In this document: positions 15,239-30,200 of the stretch, piece after piece
How the letters are laid out: the number at the start of each line of letters is the position of its first letter
Numbering within the stretch: position 1 is the first letter of the stretch
Assembly (NCBI RefSeq): GCF_025950085.1
Contig: NZ_JAPDDS010000006.1
Coordinates: 124,001 to 188,000, forward strand
Direction: 5' to 3'
Source of the DNA: Luteolibacter flavescens
Lineage (GTDB): Bacteria > Verrucomicrobiota > Verrucomicrobiia > Verrucomicrobiales > Akkermansiaceae
Length of the DNA stretch: 64,000 bases
Program-made: the position numbers and the translations under genes
Notes under the pieces: model-generated
Seen by the model: the letters and a program-made list of their open reading frames with translations, nothing else
What the model was told of the DNA's origin: nothing
Databases searched by the model: none

Positions 15239-18200
15239 ATGAAATCCCGGACTGCCTTCGCAGGAGCCCGCGCTTTGCTTCAGCCCATTCTGGCCTTGGT
15301 CGGGATGGCGAGCGCCTTCTCCCAATCGATCGTTCAGGAATACTACGTGCCGATGCCCGAGGCTCAGATCCGCCAGTCTTTCCTGGCGCTCGCGAGCAAC
15401 ACGGGCACGACGATGGACACCACCATCTCCATGGTGGCGGCCGTCAATGGCACGAAGATCGTGTATGACCACTGGGAGGACGGCTATGAGGTGAACCTCG
15501 ACAGCCCGACGCAAGCCTCCACCCAGATCTGGGGTGACGGGAATGACTCGAACGGCAAGCCGCCGGGATTTGCCACGGACCCGAATGGCCTCTCCGCCGG
15601 CGCGGTGATCGCGCTGCGGAACCTGATCACGCTGCCGCGGAATCCCACGGCATTCCTTTACGACGGCCGCGACCGGGTGGGGGCCACGCGCGGGATCGCG
15701 GTGAGCCGGTCGAGCTGGGCAACTACGCCGGGTGCCGTACTTGCGGACGCGACCGAGGTGAATGCCACCATCGACTGGGGCACGAATTTCACCATCCCGG
15801 TGGGTGAGAACGAGATTTTCCCGACGCCTGCGACGGCGTCGATGTTCGAGCTGTGCTCGCTCTTCGTCCAGGCCTCGCAGGCAGGCACGACGGTCCGGAT
15901 CGACCGCGATGGAAATGGCACCGTGGATGCGACCGTGGTGCTGGGACAGGGAGAGACCTACTATCTGGAGCGCGGCGTCCTGCGTGGTGCCACGGTGCTG
16001 GCCACGAAGCCGGTGCAGACGCACATCATCACCGGGGACATCGGAGGGAACTACGAGACCCGCTGGTACACCGTCGCTCCCACGAATCTGTGGGGCAGCC
16101 GCTACTACAGCCCGGTGGGCACCGCCTCGGATGGCGATGACACCTACGTCTTCCTCTACAATCCGGACACCGAGGCGACCACGGTGGCCGTCACTACGCG
16201 CCTGGGCACCAGCACCATCAGCATCCCTCCGAAGAGCAACTACATCTACCTGATGCCCCAGGAATCGGGGGCCAGCTTCATCAATGCGGCGGGCAAGACC
16301 TTCTACGCGATCGCGACCGTGGGTGCGGAACCCACGGCGAACAACGTACACGACTGGGGCTTCAGCCTCGTGCAGGAGTCGGACCTGACCACCTCGCTGT
16401 CGCTGGGCTGGGGCCCGGGCAGCTCCGAGACCGGCACCATCACGGTGAACGGAAACCCGGTCTGGGTCACGGCGACGAAGAACACGACGCTCTACGTTGA
16501 CTTCAATGGCGACCGCATCGGCTCGCAGACCGATCCGCTGGGCGGCAAGTGCGACCAGATCCTCCAAGTCTCCGCGCTCCAGGTAGTGCGCCTCTTCGAC
16601 CCGGACAAGGACCAGACCGGCATGCGCGTCTACACCACGGACGGCACGCTGATCACGGGTGCCTGGGGCCAGGACCCGGCGACCGCCGGCCCGGGCAATC
16701 CGTTCCTGGATGCGGGCACGACCATCCCGTCCTTCCCGCTGCCGGTGATCCGCAAGACCTCGGCCATCGCCGTGGACAACAACACCGTGGGCCTGAGCGA
16801 CGGCGACGTGCTTGAATACACCATCACGTTGGACAATGCGGGCCTCGTCGCGCTCGGCAACACCCTCGTGACCGACAACCCGCCCTCGAAGCTCATCTAC
16901 GTCGCGGGCAGCGCGACTCGCGACGGGGTGACCGTGCCGGACAATACGGGTGCGGGCAACACGCCATTCCCCTTCGATGCGGGCGGCTATAATATCCCGA
17001 TCCTTGCTCGCGGCCAGGTCACGACGCTGAAGTACCGCGCGACCATCAGTGGCACCGGCCCGATCACGAACACGGTGACGACCTCGTATCCCGGCGTCGT
17101 TTCCACGAATACCATCTCGGTCCCCGGCGGCGGCACGGCAGCGCAAATCACCTTCAGCCTCTCCGGCGGCACCGGCACCACCACCTACACCGCTGGCGAT
17201 GGCATCTACGTGACGCTCACCGATCCGGATGCGAACACGAACAGCACCACGGTGCAGACCGTCACGGTGATCGTGAGGAATCCGACGACGGGTGACTACG
17301 AGACGATCACGCTCACGGAGACCACGGCGTCTTCCGGAGTTTTCCGAAACACGACCCCGCTTCCCTCGTCCTCCGCCGCGGGGACAAAGCCGAATGACGG
17401 CACGCTGAATGTCTTCCCGGGCAATGGCCTCACCGTCAGCTATACCGACCCGGTCTTTGGCGAGACGGCGAATGCCACCGCAACGATCATTACGCCTGCT
17501 CCTGCGAAGATCCTCTACCTCAGCACGGACGGCGTGGGCAATCCGGACCAGGATCTGGACCGCATCGATCCGAATCTGTCCGGTGACACGACCCCGGCAT
17601 TCACGGCGGACATCACCGTGCCATCGGCAGTGACGGCAGGCACCACGTCGCAGTTGGGTTTCAATGGCCCGCTGCTCGGCACCACTCCGAGTGCCACGAT
17701 GAGCCACACTGTCAGCGGGACGAACCGCCTCCTGCTTCTCTCGGTGAACTACGAGGACGACAACACGGCGGGCATGGCCATCAACACCGTGACCTTCAAT
17801 AACGTCGCGATGACCCGGGTCTCACGCGTGCCTTCCTCGCAGGAGGCGGTCAGCGAGCTCTGGATGCTGATGAATCCACCCGCGACGACGGCGAACATCG
17901 TCGTGAACATGACCGACTTCAGCATCGGCGACGCGCTCTACCTCGCGGCCACCACCTTCACCGGGGTGAATCAGACGACGCCGCTCGGCACCACGGTCAC
18001 GGCGATCGGGACGACCACTCCCACCACGATCACCGCGGGTGGCGCGGTCGGCGAGCTGGTCTATGTGACCGCTGCCATCGATGACTCCCGCACGGCCACA
18101 CCGACCGGCGCGACGGCCACCGCGCTGTGGAATGGCGCGATTGGCGGCACCGGTGACGGTATCCGCAGCGTGGGTAGCACGCGTGCGGGCACCGGGTCCA

Positions 18201-21200
18201 CGGCTGCCTTTGCATGGACGCTCAGCGCGGCGGATACCTGGGCGGCCATCGCCGTGCCGATCCGTCAGGCCACGGCGGGGATCGCTTCCACGGTGAGCTT
18301 CACCCAGACGCCGAACTTTGCGGAGGCCTTCACGATTCCGTCCGGCTCCCAGTTGGTCGGGACCATCTTTTACACGGCGTCCACCGGCACCCTCAGCGGC
18401 ACGGTGGCAGTTTCGGCCACGCTGCGCTACGGTTCCACGGTGGTGGCCACCGCCAGCTCCGCGAGTGCGAATGCCAGCACGTCGGTGCTGACCTTTAACT
18501 TCCCGGCGCTGTCGAGTGCGGTGACGATTCCCGCCGGGCAGCCGCTCACGCTCGACATCACCACGGCGGTGTCCGGCGTTTCCTTCCGCGTCGATTACGA
18601 CCTGAATACGAAGCCGTCGCGGATCTCGATCCCGACTACCACGGTCATCCACACGGACTCGGTCGGCGTCTACACCGCGCCATATCCCGGCGGCACGCTG
18701 GTCACCAGCCCGTCGAATGGCCAGACACTCTACGTCCGGACCGTCGTGGGCGATCCCTTCGGTGCCTATGACATCACCAGCGTCTCGCTGAATGTGGACG
18801 CGCGTGACAGCAACATCGACGACTTCACCGTCGTGCTGAACGACGCGAACGTCGTGGCGAGCACCGCTTCGTCGAAGACGTATGAATACGTCTGGCGCAC
18901 GGGCGTGACCACCGGGCCCTACACGCTCGCGGCAACCGCGCGAGAGGGACTCGAGGGCACCATCACCTCTTCGCGTGCCACCTCGGTCACGCTCAGCTTC
19001 CAGGACCTCGGCACTCCATCCACCACGGAATTCTTGAATGCCAGCGGCACCCGCACCACGACCTACGCGGCGAATGACCCGGTCCGCATCCGCGTGACCG
19101 ACCTGGACAAGAACCAGAATCCGAACCTGGCCGAGACCATCACCGTCATCGTCACGAACAGCAGCGGCGACTCCGAGACTGTCACGCTGGTGGAGACCGG
19201 GGTGAATACCGGCGTCTTCGCCGCGGTGTTGCCGACGACCTCGACCGGCTCGCCCACGCAGAACAACGGCACGCTCTACGCCCCGACCGGCAGCGTCATC
19301 AACGTGGTCTACACCGACGCCACGGACAGCAACGACACCTCCAGCGCCACGGCCACGGTGCCTGCGGCCACGGCCACGCCGGCCTTGTCCATGAGCAAGA
19401 CGCTCATCTCACCGACCGGTGGCCAGGCAATGGTGGGCGACACGATCCAGTATCGCCTCCGCGTGGTGAATACCGGCGGCACGGCGCTTTCCACGGTCTC
19501 CCTCACGGACACCTTCCCGGTGGCGAACCTGACCTACGTCTCCGCGACCACCACGCCGACCAGCGTTTCCGGTGGCACCATCACGTGGTCGAATGTCGGC
19601 CCGCTGGCACTCGGCGAGTCGGCGGAGATCTTCCTGACCTTCACCGCGAATGCCGCGGGCACCACGGTGACGAATTCCGCGACCGCGACCTCCGGTTCCG
19701 CGACTTCCACCAGCTCCGCGAACATCACGATCGTCCGCCCGCGCCTCACCGTCACGAAGACGGTGACGAGCCCGACCTCGGGCGTTGCAGGCAGGGGAGA
19801 CAACGTGGTCTTCAATATCTCCGTCCAGAACTCCGGCACCACGGCCATCCCGAACCTGCCGCTGGAAGACCTCTTCAGCAACGATACCTTCGAATACGTC
19901 ACCGCCTCGCTCACACCGAATGCGGTGGGCTCCGGCACGATCCTTTGGAATGACATCACCGGCCCGGGCAGCCTGGCCGTGGGTGCCACCCAGACCATTT
20001 CCGTCACCCTGCGGGTGAAGGGCCAGGCGAACCCCGCGACGAACGTGGCGGCGGTGAACTACGCCACGGATGCGAACGGCAATGCCGTCCCGGCAAGCAG
20101 CAGCACCGCCTCGCTGGTGACCTCCGCCGCCTCGATCCGGGGCACTGTCTTTGAGGACAAGGGAACGGCAGGCTTCGGCGATGGCGATACCCCGCTCGCG
20201 AACGTGCGAGTCACGCTCTACTCCGATCCGAACAACGACGGCGATCCTTCCGACGGCACGGTGCTGGCGATCGCCAACACGGGAACCGATGGCGTTTATG
20301 AATTCCTGAATCTCGCGATCGGCAACTACGTCGTGGTTGAAACCGACCCGATCGGCTACCGCAGCGTGGCCGACGTGGATGGCGCGAATGACAACCGCAT
20401 CAAGGTCTCCATCACCACGCTCACCGCGGTGACGGGGCGGAACTTCCTCGACATCTACATCAATCCCCAGGACTACGCGAACATCGCAGGCCAGGTCCGC
20501 AACGACGTGGATGGCGACGGCGACCTGCTGGATGCGGACAGCGGCATCAGCGGCGTGACCATCGATCTCTACACCGACCCGAATGGCGACGGTGATCCGA
20601 CAGACGGCACGCTCTACCTGAGCGTCCTCACCAACAGCACGGGCAACTACAACTTCGACCTGGTGCCACCCGGTTCGTACGTCGTGATCGAGACGGACCT
20701 CGCGGGCTACTTCAGCACGAACGACAAGACCCTGCCGAACGACAACCGCATCCCGGTCACGGTGGCGGCCAACGGCAACTCGCTCGACAACCACTTCCTC
20801 GACTCGAACGCCACGACCCTGCTCGGAACGATCGGTGATCTGGTCTGGGCGGATGCGAACAACAACGGCCGCTTCGACGCGGGCGAGTCCGGCATCCCGA
20901 ATGTGATCGTGCAGCTCTACCGCACGTCGCAGACCCCGGGATCGAGCGTCCCGTATCGCACCACCACCACGAACTCGAGCGGCATCTACGCCTTCGCCGG
21001 AGTGCCTGCAGGCAACTATCTCATCTACCTCCCTGTCTCGAATTTCTCGGGCAGTGGAGCGCTGGTCACCTCGCCGCTGTCCTCCACCCTGACGGTCACC
21101 TTGGACAACCGGGTGAACAACGATGACAACGGCATCCAGACCGCATCCGGCGCCGCGGTGGTGAGCCCGGCGATCTCGATCTCGCCGAACGAGACGGACA

Positions 21201-24200
21201 ACACCATCGACTTCGGCTTCGTGCCGAATGCCAGCCTCGGCAACATCAGCGGCACCGTCCTCGCCGACATCAACAACGACAACATCGGCGATACGGGCAT
21301 CGGTGGCGTGACCATCCAGCTCTTCACCGATCCGAATGGCGACGGCAATCCGGCGGACGGCGTCGTGGTGGCCACCACCACCACCGCCGCGAATGGCAGC
21401 TACTCCTTCACCGGTCTGCCGCCGCGTGCCTACGTGGTCATCGAGTCGCAGCCCGCGGGCGGCTACCTCTTCGTCTCGGACAGCGACAGCAGCACCCCGG
21501 CCCGCCAGGTTGCGCTCGTGCTGGCTGCCGGTGGCAGCGGCGTGGCGAACTTCGTGGAAGAACTGCCCGGCACCGTGACCGGTCGCATCTACCGCGACGT
21601 GAATGGCAATGGCACCCAGCAGCTTCCCGCCGAGCAGGGCATCCCGGACATCCGCGTGGTCATCAGCAATGCGAATGGCGGCACGCAGGAAGTCTTCACC
21701 GACTCGGATGGCAACTGGAGCGCTACCGTGCCACCCGGCACGACCATCGCGAACGTCGATGAATTCTACCTCCCCGAGGGCTGGGTCCAGACCGAGGGCA
21801 CCGATCCCACCACCGTCACCGTCAGCGCGGGCGGTTCGGTCAGCGCTGGAAATGACGGCTACTTCTACCCGGCCATCGTGACCGGCCGCGTGTATCGCGA
21901 CGTGCTCGGCAATGGCGTGCAGGACGGCTCCGACCCGGGCATCTCCGGGGTGATCGTCCGCGTCCGCGACGTGCTCGGCGTGATCCGCAATGTCACCACG
22001 AATGCGAATGGCGACTGGACCGTGAGCGTGCCTCCGGGTGCGACGGTCATCGATGTGCTGGAACTCGACGCGACCTTCCCGACCGGCGGCATCCTCGTCG
22101 AGGGCACCGATCCGAACACGGTGGACGCACAGCCCGGCACCACGACGAATGGCGGCAGGGACGGCTACTACTTCCCGGCCACCGTGACCGGCCACGTCTA
22201 TCTCGATGTGAATGGCAACTCGGTGCAGGACTCGGGCGAACCGAATCTCCCGAACGTCGGCATCCTCGTCACCGGCAGCAATGGCGTGGCGCAGACCGTC
22301 AATACCGACAACGCCGGCAACTGGCTCGCCAGCGTGACGCCCGGCGGCGGCACCGCGAAGGTGGTGACGACCAGCCCGGGATTCCCCGCCGGTGCGGTGC
22401 AGCGCCAGGGCGATGACCCGACCAGTTTCGTCGCAGTGGCGGCGCAGGTCGTCTCCGGCGGCATCGACGGCTACTTCGTCCCGGCCACGGTGACGGGCTA
22501 CATCTATCGTGACGTGAATGGCAATGGCGTGCAGGATTCCGGCGAGGCCGGCCTGGCAGGCGTACCCGTGAAGATCACGAATAGCCTCGGCGCGGTGCAG
22601 ACCGTGACCACCGATGCGCTCGGCTTCTGGACGGCGACGGTGCCACCCGGCACCACCATCGCGGATATCGATGATGCCAGCCCGGCGATTCCTTCCGGCT
22701 CCGTGCGCACGCAGGGCACCGATCCCACCACCGTGACCGCGCTCGCGGGTGCCACGGCGGATGCGGGCAAGGACGGCTACTATCAGGCGGCGACCGTCAC
22801 CGGTCACCTCTACGTGGACTCGAATGGCAACGGCGTCGAGGACGCGGGCGACCAGCCTCTTCCAAACGTCAACGTCATCATCACCGACATCCTCGGCGTG
22901 GTGCGCGTGGTCGTGACGGATGCGAATGGCAACTGGACCGTGAGCGTTCCTCCCGGCCAGACCACGGTGGACGTGGACCAGGCCGATCCGGACTTCCCGG
23001 CAGGCGGCACACTCAGCCAGGGCACGGACCCGAGCACGGTGACCGCCGTCGCGGGCCAGAGCACCGCGGCAGGCACCATCGGCTACCGCATCCTCGGCAT
23101 CGTCACCGGTCACCTCTACATCGACGTGAATGACAGCGGCGCGCAGGATCCGGGTGAGCCGGACCTGGCAGGCGTCACGGTCACCGTCAGCGGCGGGCCT
23201 TCCGGCACCGTCACCACCGAGACGGATTCGCAAGGCAACTGGTCCGTGAGCGTGGCTCCGGGCAACTACCAGGCGAAGGTCGATACGCTCGATCCGCAAT
23301 TCCCGGCCGGCTCGGTCCAGAGGGAAGGCACCGATCCCACCCCGGTCACCGCATTGGCAGGCCAGACCGTGAGCGCGGGCAACGATGGCTACTACATCGC
23401 CACCTCGGTCACCGGCACCATCTACCTCGACCGGAACAACAACGGCACCCGCGACAACGGCGAGCCCGGCCTCGCCGATGTGACCGTGCAGGTCACGGCA
23501 TCGAACAACTCCGTCCGCACCGTGGTGACGGATGCGAATGGCGTGTGGGTGGCCAGCGTTCCACCGGGCACCACCACCAGCGTGGTGCAGGAGACCTCGC
23601 CGATCTTCACGGCCGGCTATGTCCGCACGCAGGGCACCGGCACCGGCACGGTATCGGCGGTGAATGGCTCGCCGACCTCGGTCCCGATCAACGGCTACTA
23701 CTTCCCCGCGACCATCACCGGCCATCTCTTCAATGACCTGAATGGAAACGGCATCGAGGACTCCGGCGAGCCGGGCCTCGGCGGCGTGACCATCATCATC
23801 ACGGACAGCCTCGGCGTGGTCCGCACGGTGGAGACGGATGTGAATGGAAACTGGACCGCGAGCGTGCCTCCCGGCCAGACCACGGTGGACATCGACAATT
23901 CCGATCCGCAGATCCCGTCCGGCGCGACGCAGACCGCGGGCAACGATCCGGTGACGGTGACGGCCGTGGCAGGCGTGAGCACGCCGTCCGGTTCCACGGC
24001 TGGCTTCTACAAGTCGGCGACCGTCACGGGCCACCTGTATCTCGATACGAATGGCAACGGCACGCAGGACATCGGCGAGCCGAATCTGCCAGGCGTGAAT
24101 GTCTTCGTCGCCGACTCGAACAACGTGACCCGCACCGTGGTCACCGACGAGAATGGCAACTGGACCGCCAGCGTGCCTCCGGGCCAGACGCTCATCGACA

Positions 24201-27200
24201 TCGATGAGACCGACCCGCAGTTCCCTGCCGGCTCCACGCAGACCCAGGGCGTGGCCTTGACCACCGTGACCGCCACGACGGCGAATCCGGTGAGCGCCGG
24301 TGCCGCGGGCTTCTTCGTGCCCGCCGTGATCACGGGTCACCTCTACCTCGACCTGAATGGCAACGGGAACCAGGACTTCGTGGTCCACGACCTGGCGAAC
24401 GTGAACATCATCGTCACCGACTCGAACGGCCAGACGCAGATCGTGGTGACGGATTCGAATGGCAACTGGCGCGCCACGGTGCCACCGGGCCCGGCCTCGG
24501 CGAAGGTGGACGACACCGACCCCGAGTATCCCGCGGGATCGACGATCACGCAGGGTGCGGCGACCACGGTCTTCAATGCGATCGCCGGTGCGACCACGGG
24601 CAGCACGCCGGTCGGCTTCTTCTTCCCGGCGCGTGTCTTCGGCCACCTCTACATCGATACGAATGGCAACGGCGTGCAGGACACCGGAGAGCCGGACCTG
24701 GCAGGCGTGGACATCTTCGTGACGAGCGCGATCAACAACGTCCAGACCGTGACCACCGATGCGAACGGTGACTGGATCGCGACCGTGCCACCGGGCAATA
24801 CCAAGATCGACATCAACGAGAACGATCCGGACTACCCGACCGGCTACACCCAGACCGAAGGCACCGATCCGAGCTTCGTGACCGCGGTGGGCAGCATCGA
24901 CACCTTCGCGGGCAACGATGGCTTCTATCGCTCCGGCACGATCAGCGGCGGCATCTTCAATGACACGAATGGCAACGGCACCCGGGATCCCGGCGAGACC
25001 GGCCTGCCCGGCGTGGACGTGCTGATCACCGACGTGAACGGCAACACCCAGACCGTGACCACCGGCGCGAATGGCGAGTGGGTTGCGACGGTGCCACCGG
25101 GCCGCGTGGACATCGACATCGTGGACACCGATCCGCAGATCCCTGCGGGCGCGACGAAGACGACGGGAGATGATCCCACCTTCGTGATCGCGCAGCCGGG
25201 TGTGAATGTGCCCGTGCCCGGCACCGTCGGCTTCTTCCAGGCCGCGACCGTGACCGGCGTGCTCTATGCCGATACGAATGGCAATGGCGTCCGCGATGCG
25301 GGCGAGCAGGGCCTGCCGGACATCACCGTGCTCATCACCGACAGCCTCAATGCTGCCCGCACGGCGGTGACGGATGCGAATGGCGTCTGGACCGTGAGCG
25401 TACCGCCCGGCACGACCGTGGCGAAGGTCGATACCCTCGATCCACAGTTCCCCGCCGGTGTGATCCAGCGCGAAGGCACCGACCCGACCACGGTGACCGC
25501 CGTGGCTGGCACCACCGTGAGCGCGGGCAATGACGGCTACTTCCTGCCAGCGCAACTGACCGGCACGATCTACCGCGACGTGAATGGCAATGCCACGCGT
25601 GACGGCGGTGAGAACGGTCTCGCCGGCGTGATCGTCCGCATCACCGACAGCCTCGGCACGGTGCGCGACGTGGTAACAAATGCGGCGGGCGTCTGGACGG
25701 TGAGCGTTCCTCCCGGCGAGACCGTGGTGGATATCCTGAACCAGGATGGCACCTTCCCGACCGGCGGTGTGCTGCGCCAGGGCGTGGATCCGCAGACGGT
25801 GGTCGCCGTGGCAGGCTCCACGGTCACCGCGGGCACGGCGGGCTACTACTTCCCCGCCACCGTCACCGGCCATGTTTACTTCGACGTGAATGGCAATGGC
25901 ACGCAAGACTCCGGCGAGTCCGGCATCGCGAGCCTCGATGTGGTCATCACCGACAGCAATGGCACGACGCAGACCGTGATCACGGACGGCAATGGCAACT
26001 GGACCGCCAGCGTGCCGCCGGGCAGCACTTCCGCGAAGCTGCTGGAAAGCGATCCGCAATTCCCCACGGGAGCCCAGCGCACTTCGGGGGCCGATCCATC
26101 GGTCGCAAGTGCGGTGGCCACCCAGATCACGGGCACCGCTCCGATCGGCTACTACTTCCCGGCCACCATCACCGGCGTCGTCTATGCCGATACGAATGGC
26201 AATGGCTCGCAGCAGGCCGGTGAAGACGGCTACGTGGGCGTGACGGTGAATATCACCGACAGCCAGGGCGCGACCCAGACGGTCACGACCGGTGCCGGTG
26301 GCGTGTGGACGGCCTCCGTGCCGCCGGGCCTGGCGACCGTGCTGGTGACCGACACCGCAGCCGTGATCCCCGCGACCTCCATCCTCCGCGAAGGCACGAA
26401 TCCGAGCACCGTGGCCGCTGTGGCCGGGGTGGTCTCGAATGCCGGCAAGGACGGCTACTTCCTGCCCGCCATCTTGACCGGCCACCTCTGGGTGGATGCG
26501 GATGGCAGCGGCACCGAAGATCCGGGCGAGGCACTGCCGAACGTCAACATCATCATCACCGACAGCAATGGCACGGTCATCATCGTGACCACCGATGCCA
26601 ACGGCGACTGGACCGTGACCGTGCCACCGGGCACCACCATCGTGGATGTGGATCAGGGCGATCCGGATTTCCCGATCGGCGGCACCCTCGTGGGTGGCGG
26701 CACCGATCCGAGCACGGTGACCGCGGTCGCTGGATCGACCGTCGCGACTCCGGGTCTCTCGTATCGCGTCTTCGGTGTGCTGACCGGCCACCTTTACTAC
26801 GACGTGAATGACAACGGGGTGCAGGATCCCGGTGAGCCGGCGATGGCTGGCATCACGATCACGATCCTCGATTCCCTCGGCGACCTCCAGGTGCTGGAGA
26901 CCGACGTGGATGGAAATTGGCGCGCCAACGTGCCGCCGGGCACAACCCGCGTCACGGTGGAGACTTCCGATCCGCAGTTCCCCTCCGGCGCAGAGCAGAC
27001 GCAGGGCACGAATCCGACGGACGTGGTGGCCATCGCGGGCCAGTCCGTCAGCGGCGGGGTGAATGGCTACTACGTCGCCACCTCGGTCACCGGCATCGTC
27101 TATCTCGACCGGAACAACAACGGCACCCGCGACGCGGGCGAGCCCGGCCTGGCCGGAGTGATCGTCCGCGTGACGGACTCGAACAACGTGCCGCGGAACG

Positions 27201-30200
27201 TGGTGACGGACAGCGAGGGCGTCTGGGTGGCATCCGTGCCGGTAGGCACGACCACCTCTGTGGTGCAGGAAAGCGGCACCATCTTCACCCCCGGCTACGA
27301 CCGCACGGAGGGCACGGGCACCTCCACCGTCACGGCGGTGAATGGCTCGCCTACCCAGGTGGATATCACGGGCTACTACTTCCCGGGTGCACTGACCGGC
27401 ATCATCTTTGACGATACGAATGGCAACGGCGTGCAGGATGGCGCCGAGCAGGGCATCCCCGGCGTGCAGGTCACCATCACCGCCGGCAACGGGGTGGTCA
27501 CGGTGGTCACCACGAATGCCAATGGCGAGTGGACCGCGGAGGTGGGTCCCGGCACGGCGATCGTCAGCGTGGACCGCGGCGACGTGCCTCCGGGCGCGAT
27601 CGTCACCGCAGGCTCGGATCCGACCGAGGTGACCGTCACCCCGGGCACCACCACCACCGTCCCGGGCACCGCCTTCTACGTCCCGGCCACCGTGGGCGGC
27701 CATCTCTTCCGCGATGTGAATGGCAATGGCGTTCAGGATCCCGGCGAGCCGAACCTGCCGAACGTGAATGTCTTCGTGGCCACCTCCACCGGCACCGTCA
27801 TCACGGTGGTGACGGATGCGAATGGCGACTGGACCGCCAGCGTGCCACCGGGCACGACGCTGATCGACATCGACGAGAATGATCCGGACTTCCCGGCGGG
27901 CGGTGTGCTCACGGCAGGCCAGCCGGTCACGACGGTCACCGCGGTGGCAGGTCAGAATACCAGCGGCGGCACCTTGGCCTACTTCGTCCCGGCGACGATC
28001 CGCGGCCATCTCTACCTCGACGTGAATGGCAATGGCACGCAGCAGGTGGCGACCGAGGCGAACCTCGCGAACCTCGACCTGCTCATCGTCATCGTGGATT
28101 CGAATGGCAATACCACGCGCGTCACCACGGACAGCGCGGGCAACTGGAGCGCCACGGTGCCTCCGGGCCCGGCGACAGCCACGGTGGACTCGGCTGATCC
28201 GGAGTATCCCGCCGGTGCCCTGGTGACCCAGGGTGCAATCACCACCAGCTTCAATGCGGTGGCAGGGGCGTCCACGGACAGCACGCCGGTCGGCTTCTTC
28301 TACCCGGCGATCATCACCGGCCACCTCTACGAGGATGTGAACGGCAATGGCACGCAGGATCCCGGCGAGCCGAACCTGCCGAACATCAATCTCTCGGTGC
28401 TCAACTCGAACAACATCACCCTCACCGTCACCACGGACGTGAACGGCAACTGGTCCGCCAGCGTGCCGCCGGGAACGACGGTGGTGAACGTGGACGAGTC
28501 CGATCCTGACTTCCCATCCACTCACGTGCAGACCGAGGGCGATGACCCGACGACGGTGACGGCCGTGGCGAATACCACCACCTTCGCCGGAAGGGATGGC
28601 TACTACCGTGCAGGCACCGTGAGCGGCCGCGTGTATGCAGACACGAATGGCGACGGCGACCTGGATTCCGGTGAAAACGGCATCGCCGGGGTGGAGGTGC
28701 GCATCACCACCTCGACGGGCACGGTGCTGACGGTCTTCACGGATGCGGTCGGCTTCTGGACCTCGCCAGTGCCTCCGGGCTCGACCATCGTGGATGTGAT
28801 CGACACCAGCTCGGTCATCCCGGCGGGCTCCGTCCGCACGGCAGGCACCGACACGGTGACCGTGACCGCGACCGCGGGTGCGAATGTTTCCGCGGGCAGC
28901 ACCGGCTACTTCCTGCCGGGCACCATCAGCGGCTTCGTCCAGTCGGATACGGATGGCAATGGCATCCCGGACACCGGCATCGCGGGTGTGACCGTGGGTC
29001 TCTTCGACACGAGCAGCAATGCGATCGCCTCGACCGTCACGGCGGCGAATGGCAGCTACTCCTTCACGAACCTGCCACCGGGCAGCTATGTGATCGTGGA
29101 ACTGCAACCCGCGGGCTACCTGAGCATCTCGGACGTGGACGGTGGTGATCCGGACACGATCGGCGATGTCTCGCCGGTGGTGCTCGCGGCAGGTGGCACG
29201 GTCAGCGGCCGGAACTTCCTGGAGCGTCCGCTCAAGACGCCGAATACCTTCGCGGCATGGCAGGCTGCCAATCCGCTGGGCGGCCAGAACGGCCCGACGC
29301 AGAACCCGGACGGCGACATCTCGAACAACCTGATCGAATACGCCTTCGGCCTCGATCCGGCCAGCGGTGCGGGCAATCCATACTGCCTGGTGCCCTCGCT
29401 CGCCAATGACGGCACCATCGATGCGGTCTATACCCGCACCGCCGGTGGCGCGCTCGACGTGACCTACGAGCTCCAGTCCATCTCCAGCCTCACGCTTTCC
29501 CCGGCTAGCTGGGCGACGGTGAGCCTGGCTCCGGTGAACTTCACGGTGACGAACAACGGTGACGGCTCCGAGACGGTGCGAATCCTGAACCTGCAGGCCC
29601 TGACCGGCTACACGACCGGCGGCTTCGTCCGGATGCGCGTGAGCCTGGATGCGGATAGCAACGGCACGCCGGAAGCGGTGGCCGTGACCGAGGTCGGCGG
29701 CTGGGTGGCCACGGATCTGGGTGAGGGATGTCGCACCTATGCCGATCCGTTTGTCTCCTGCCCGCCCTTCTCCGGAGTGGTGAGCGGGGTGAATGGCCAG
29801 CAGATCACGCTGGGCACCTCCGCCGCAGGGCTGAATCTCGCGACGGTGCTGCCATCGGGCTCCTCCTACTACCTGGAGGTGACCTCGGGCGACTGGGCGG
29901 GCCATCGCTTCGACGTGACCACCACGGGAGTGGGGACGCTGTCGCTGGCGAATGACTCGGACATCTACTCCGAGACGGGTCCATTCAACACGGTTGCCGG
30001 AGCGCTGCCTGCCAGCTTGGTGGGAGACAGCTTCGTCATCCGCGTGCATCGCTCGCTCGGCCAGATGTTCCCGGTGACCGCCTTCGCCGCGACGAATTCG
30101 CAGGACACGGCAGATCAGGTGCAGACCTACTCGAATGGAGTCTTCATCTGCTACTGGCTCTACAATGACGGCGGCACGCCGCGCTGGGTCCGCGTGGATG

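Noticed and set aside
14993-17707. A 904-codon minus-strand frame over the start of the giant gene
   Set aside because: Same cause as above: GC-rich codon use on the other strand. The translation is low-complexity Arg/His-rich with no recognisable feature.
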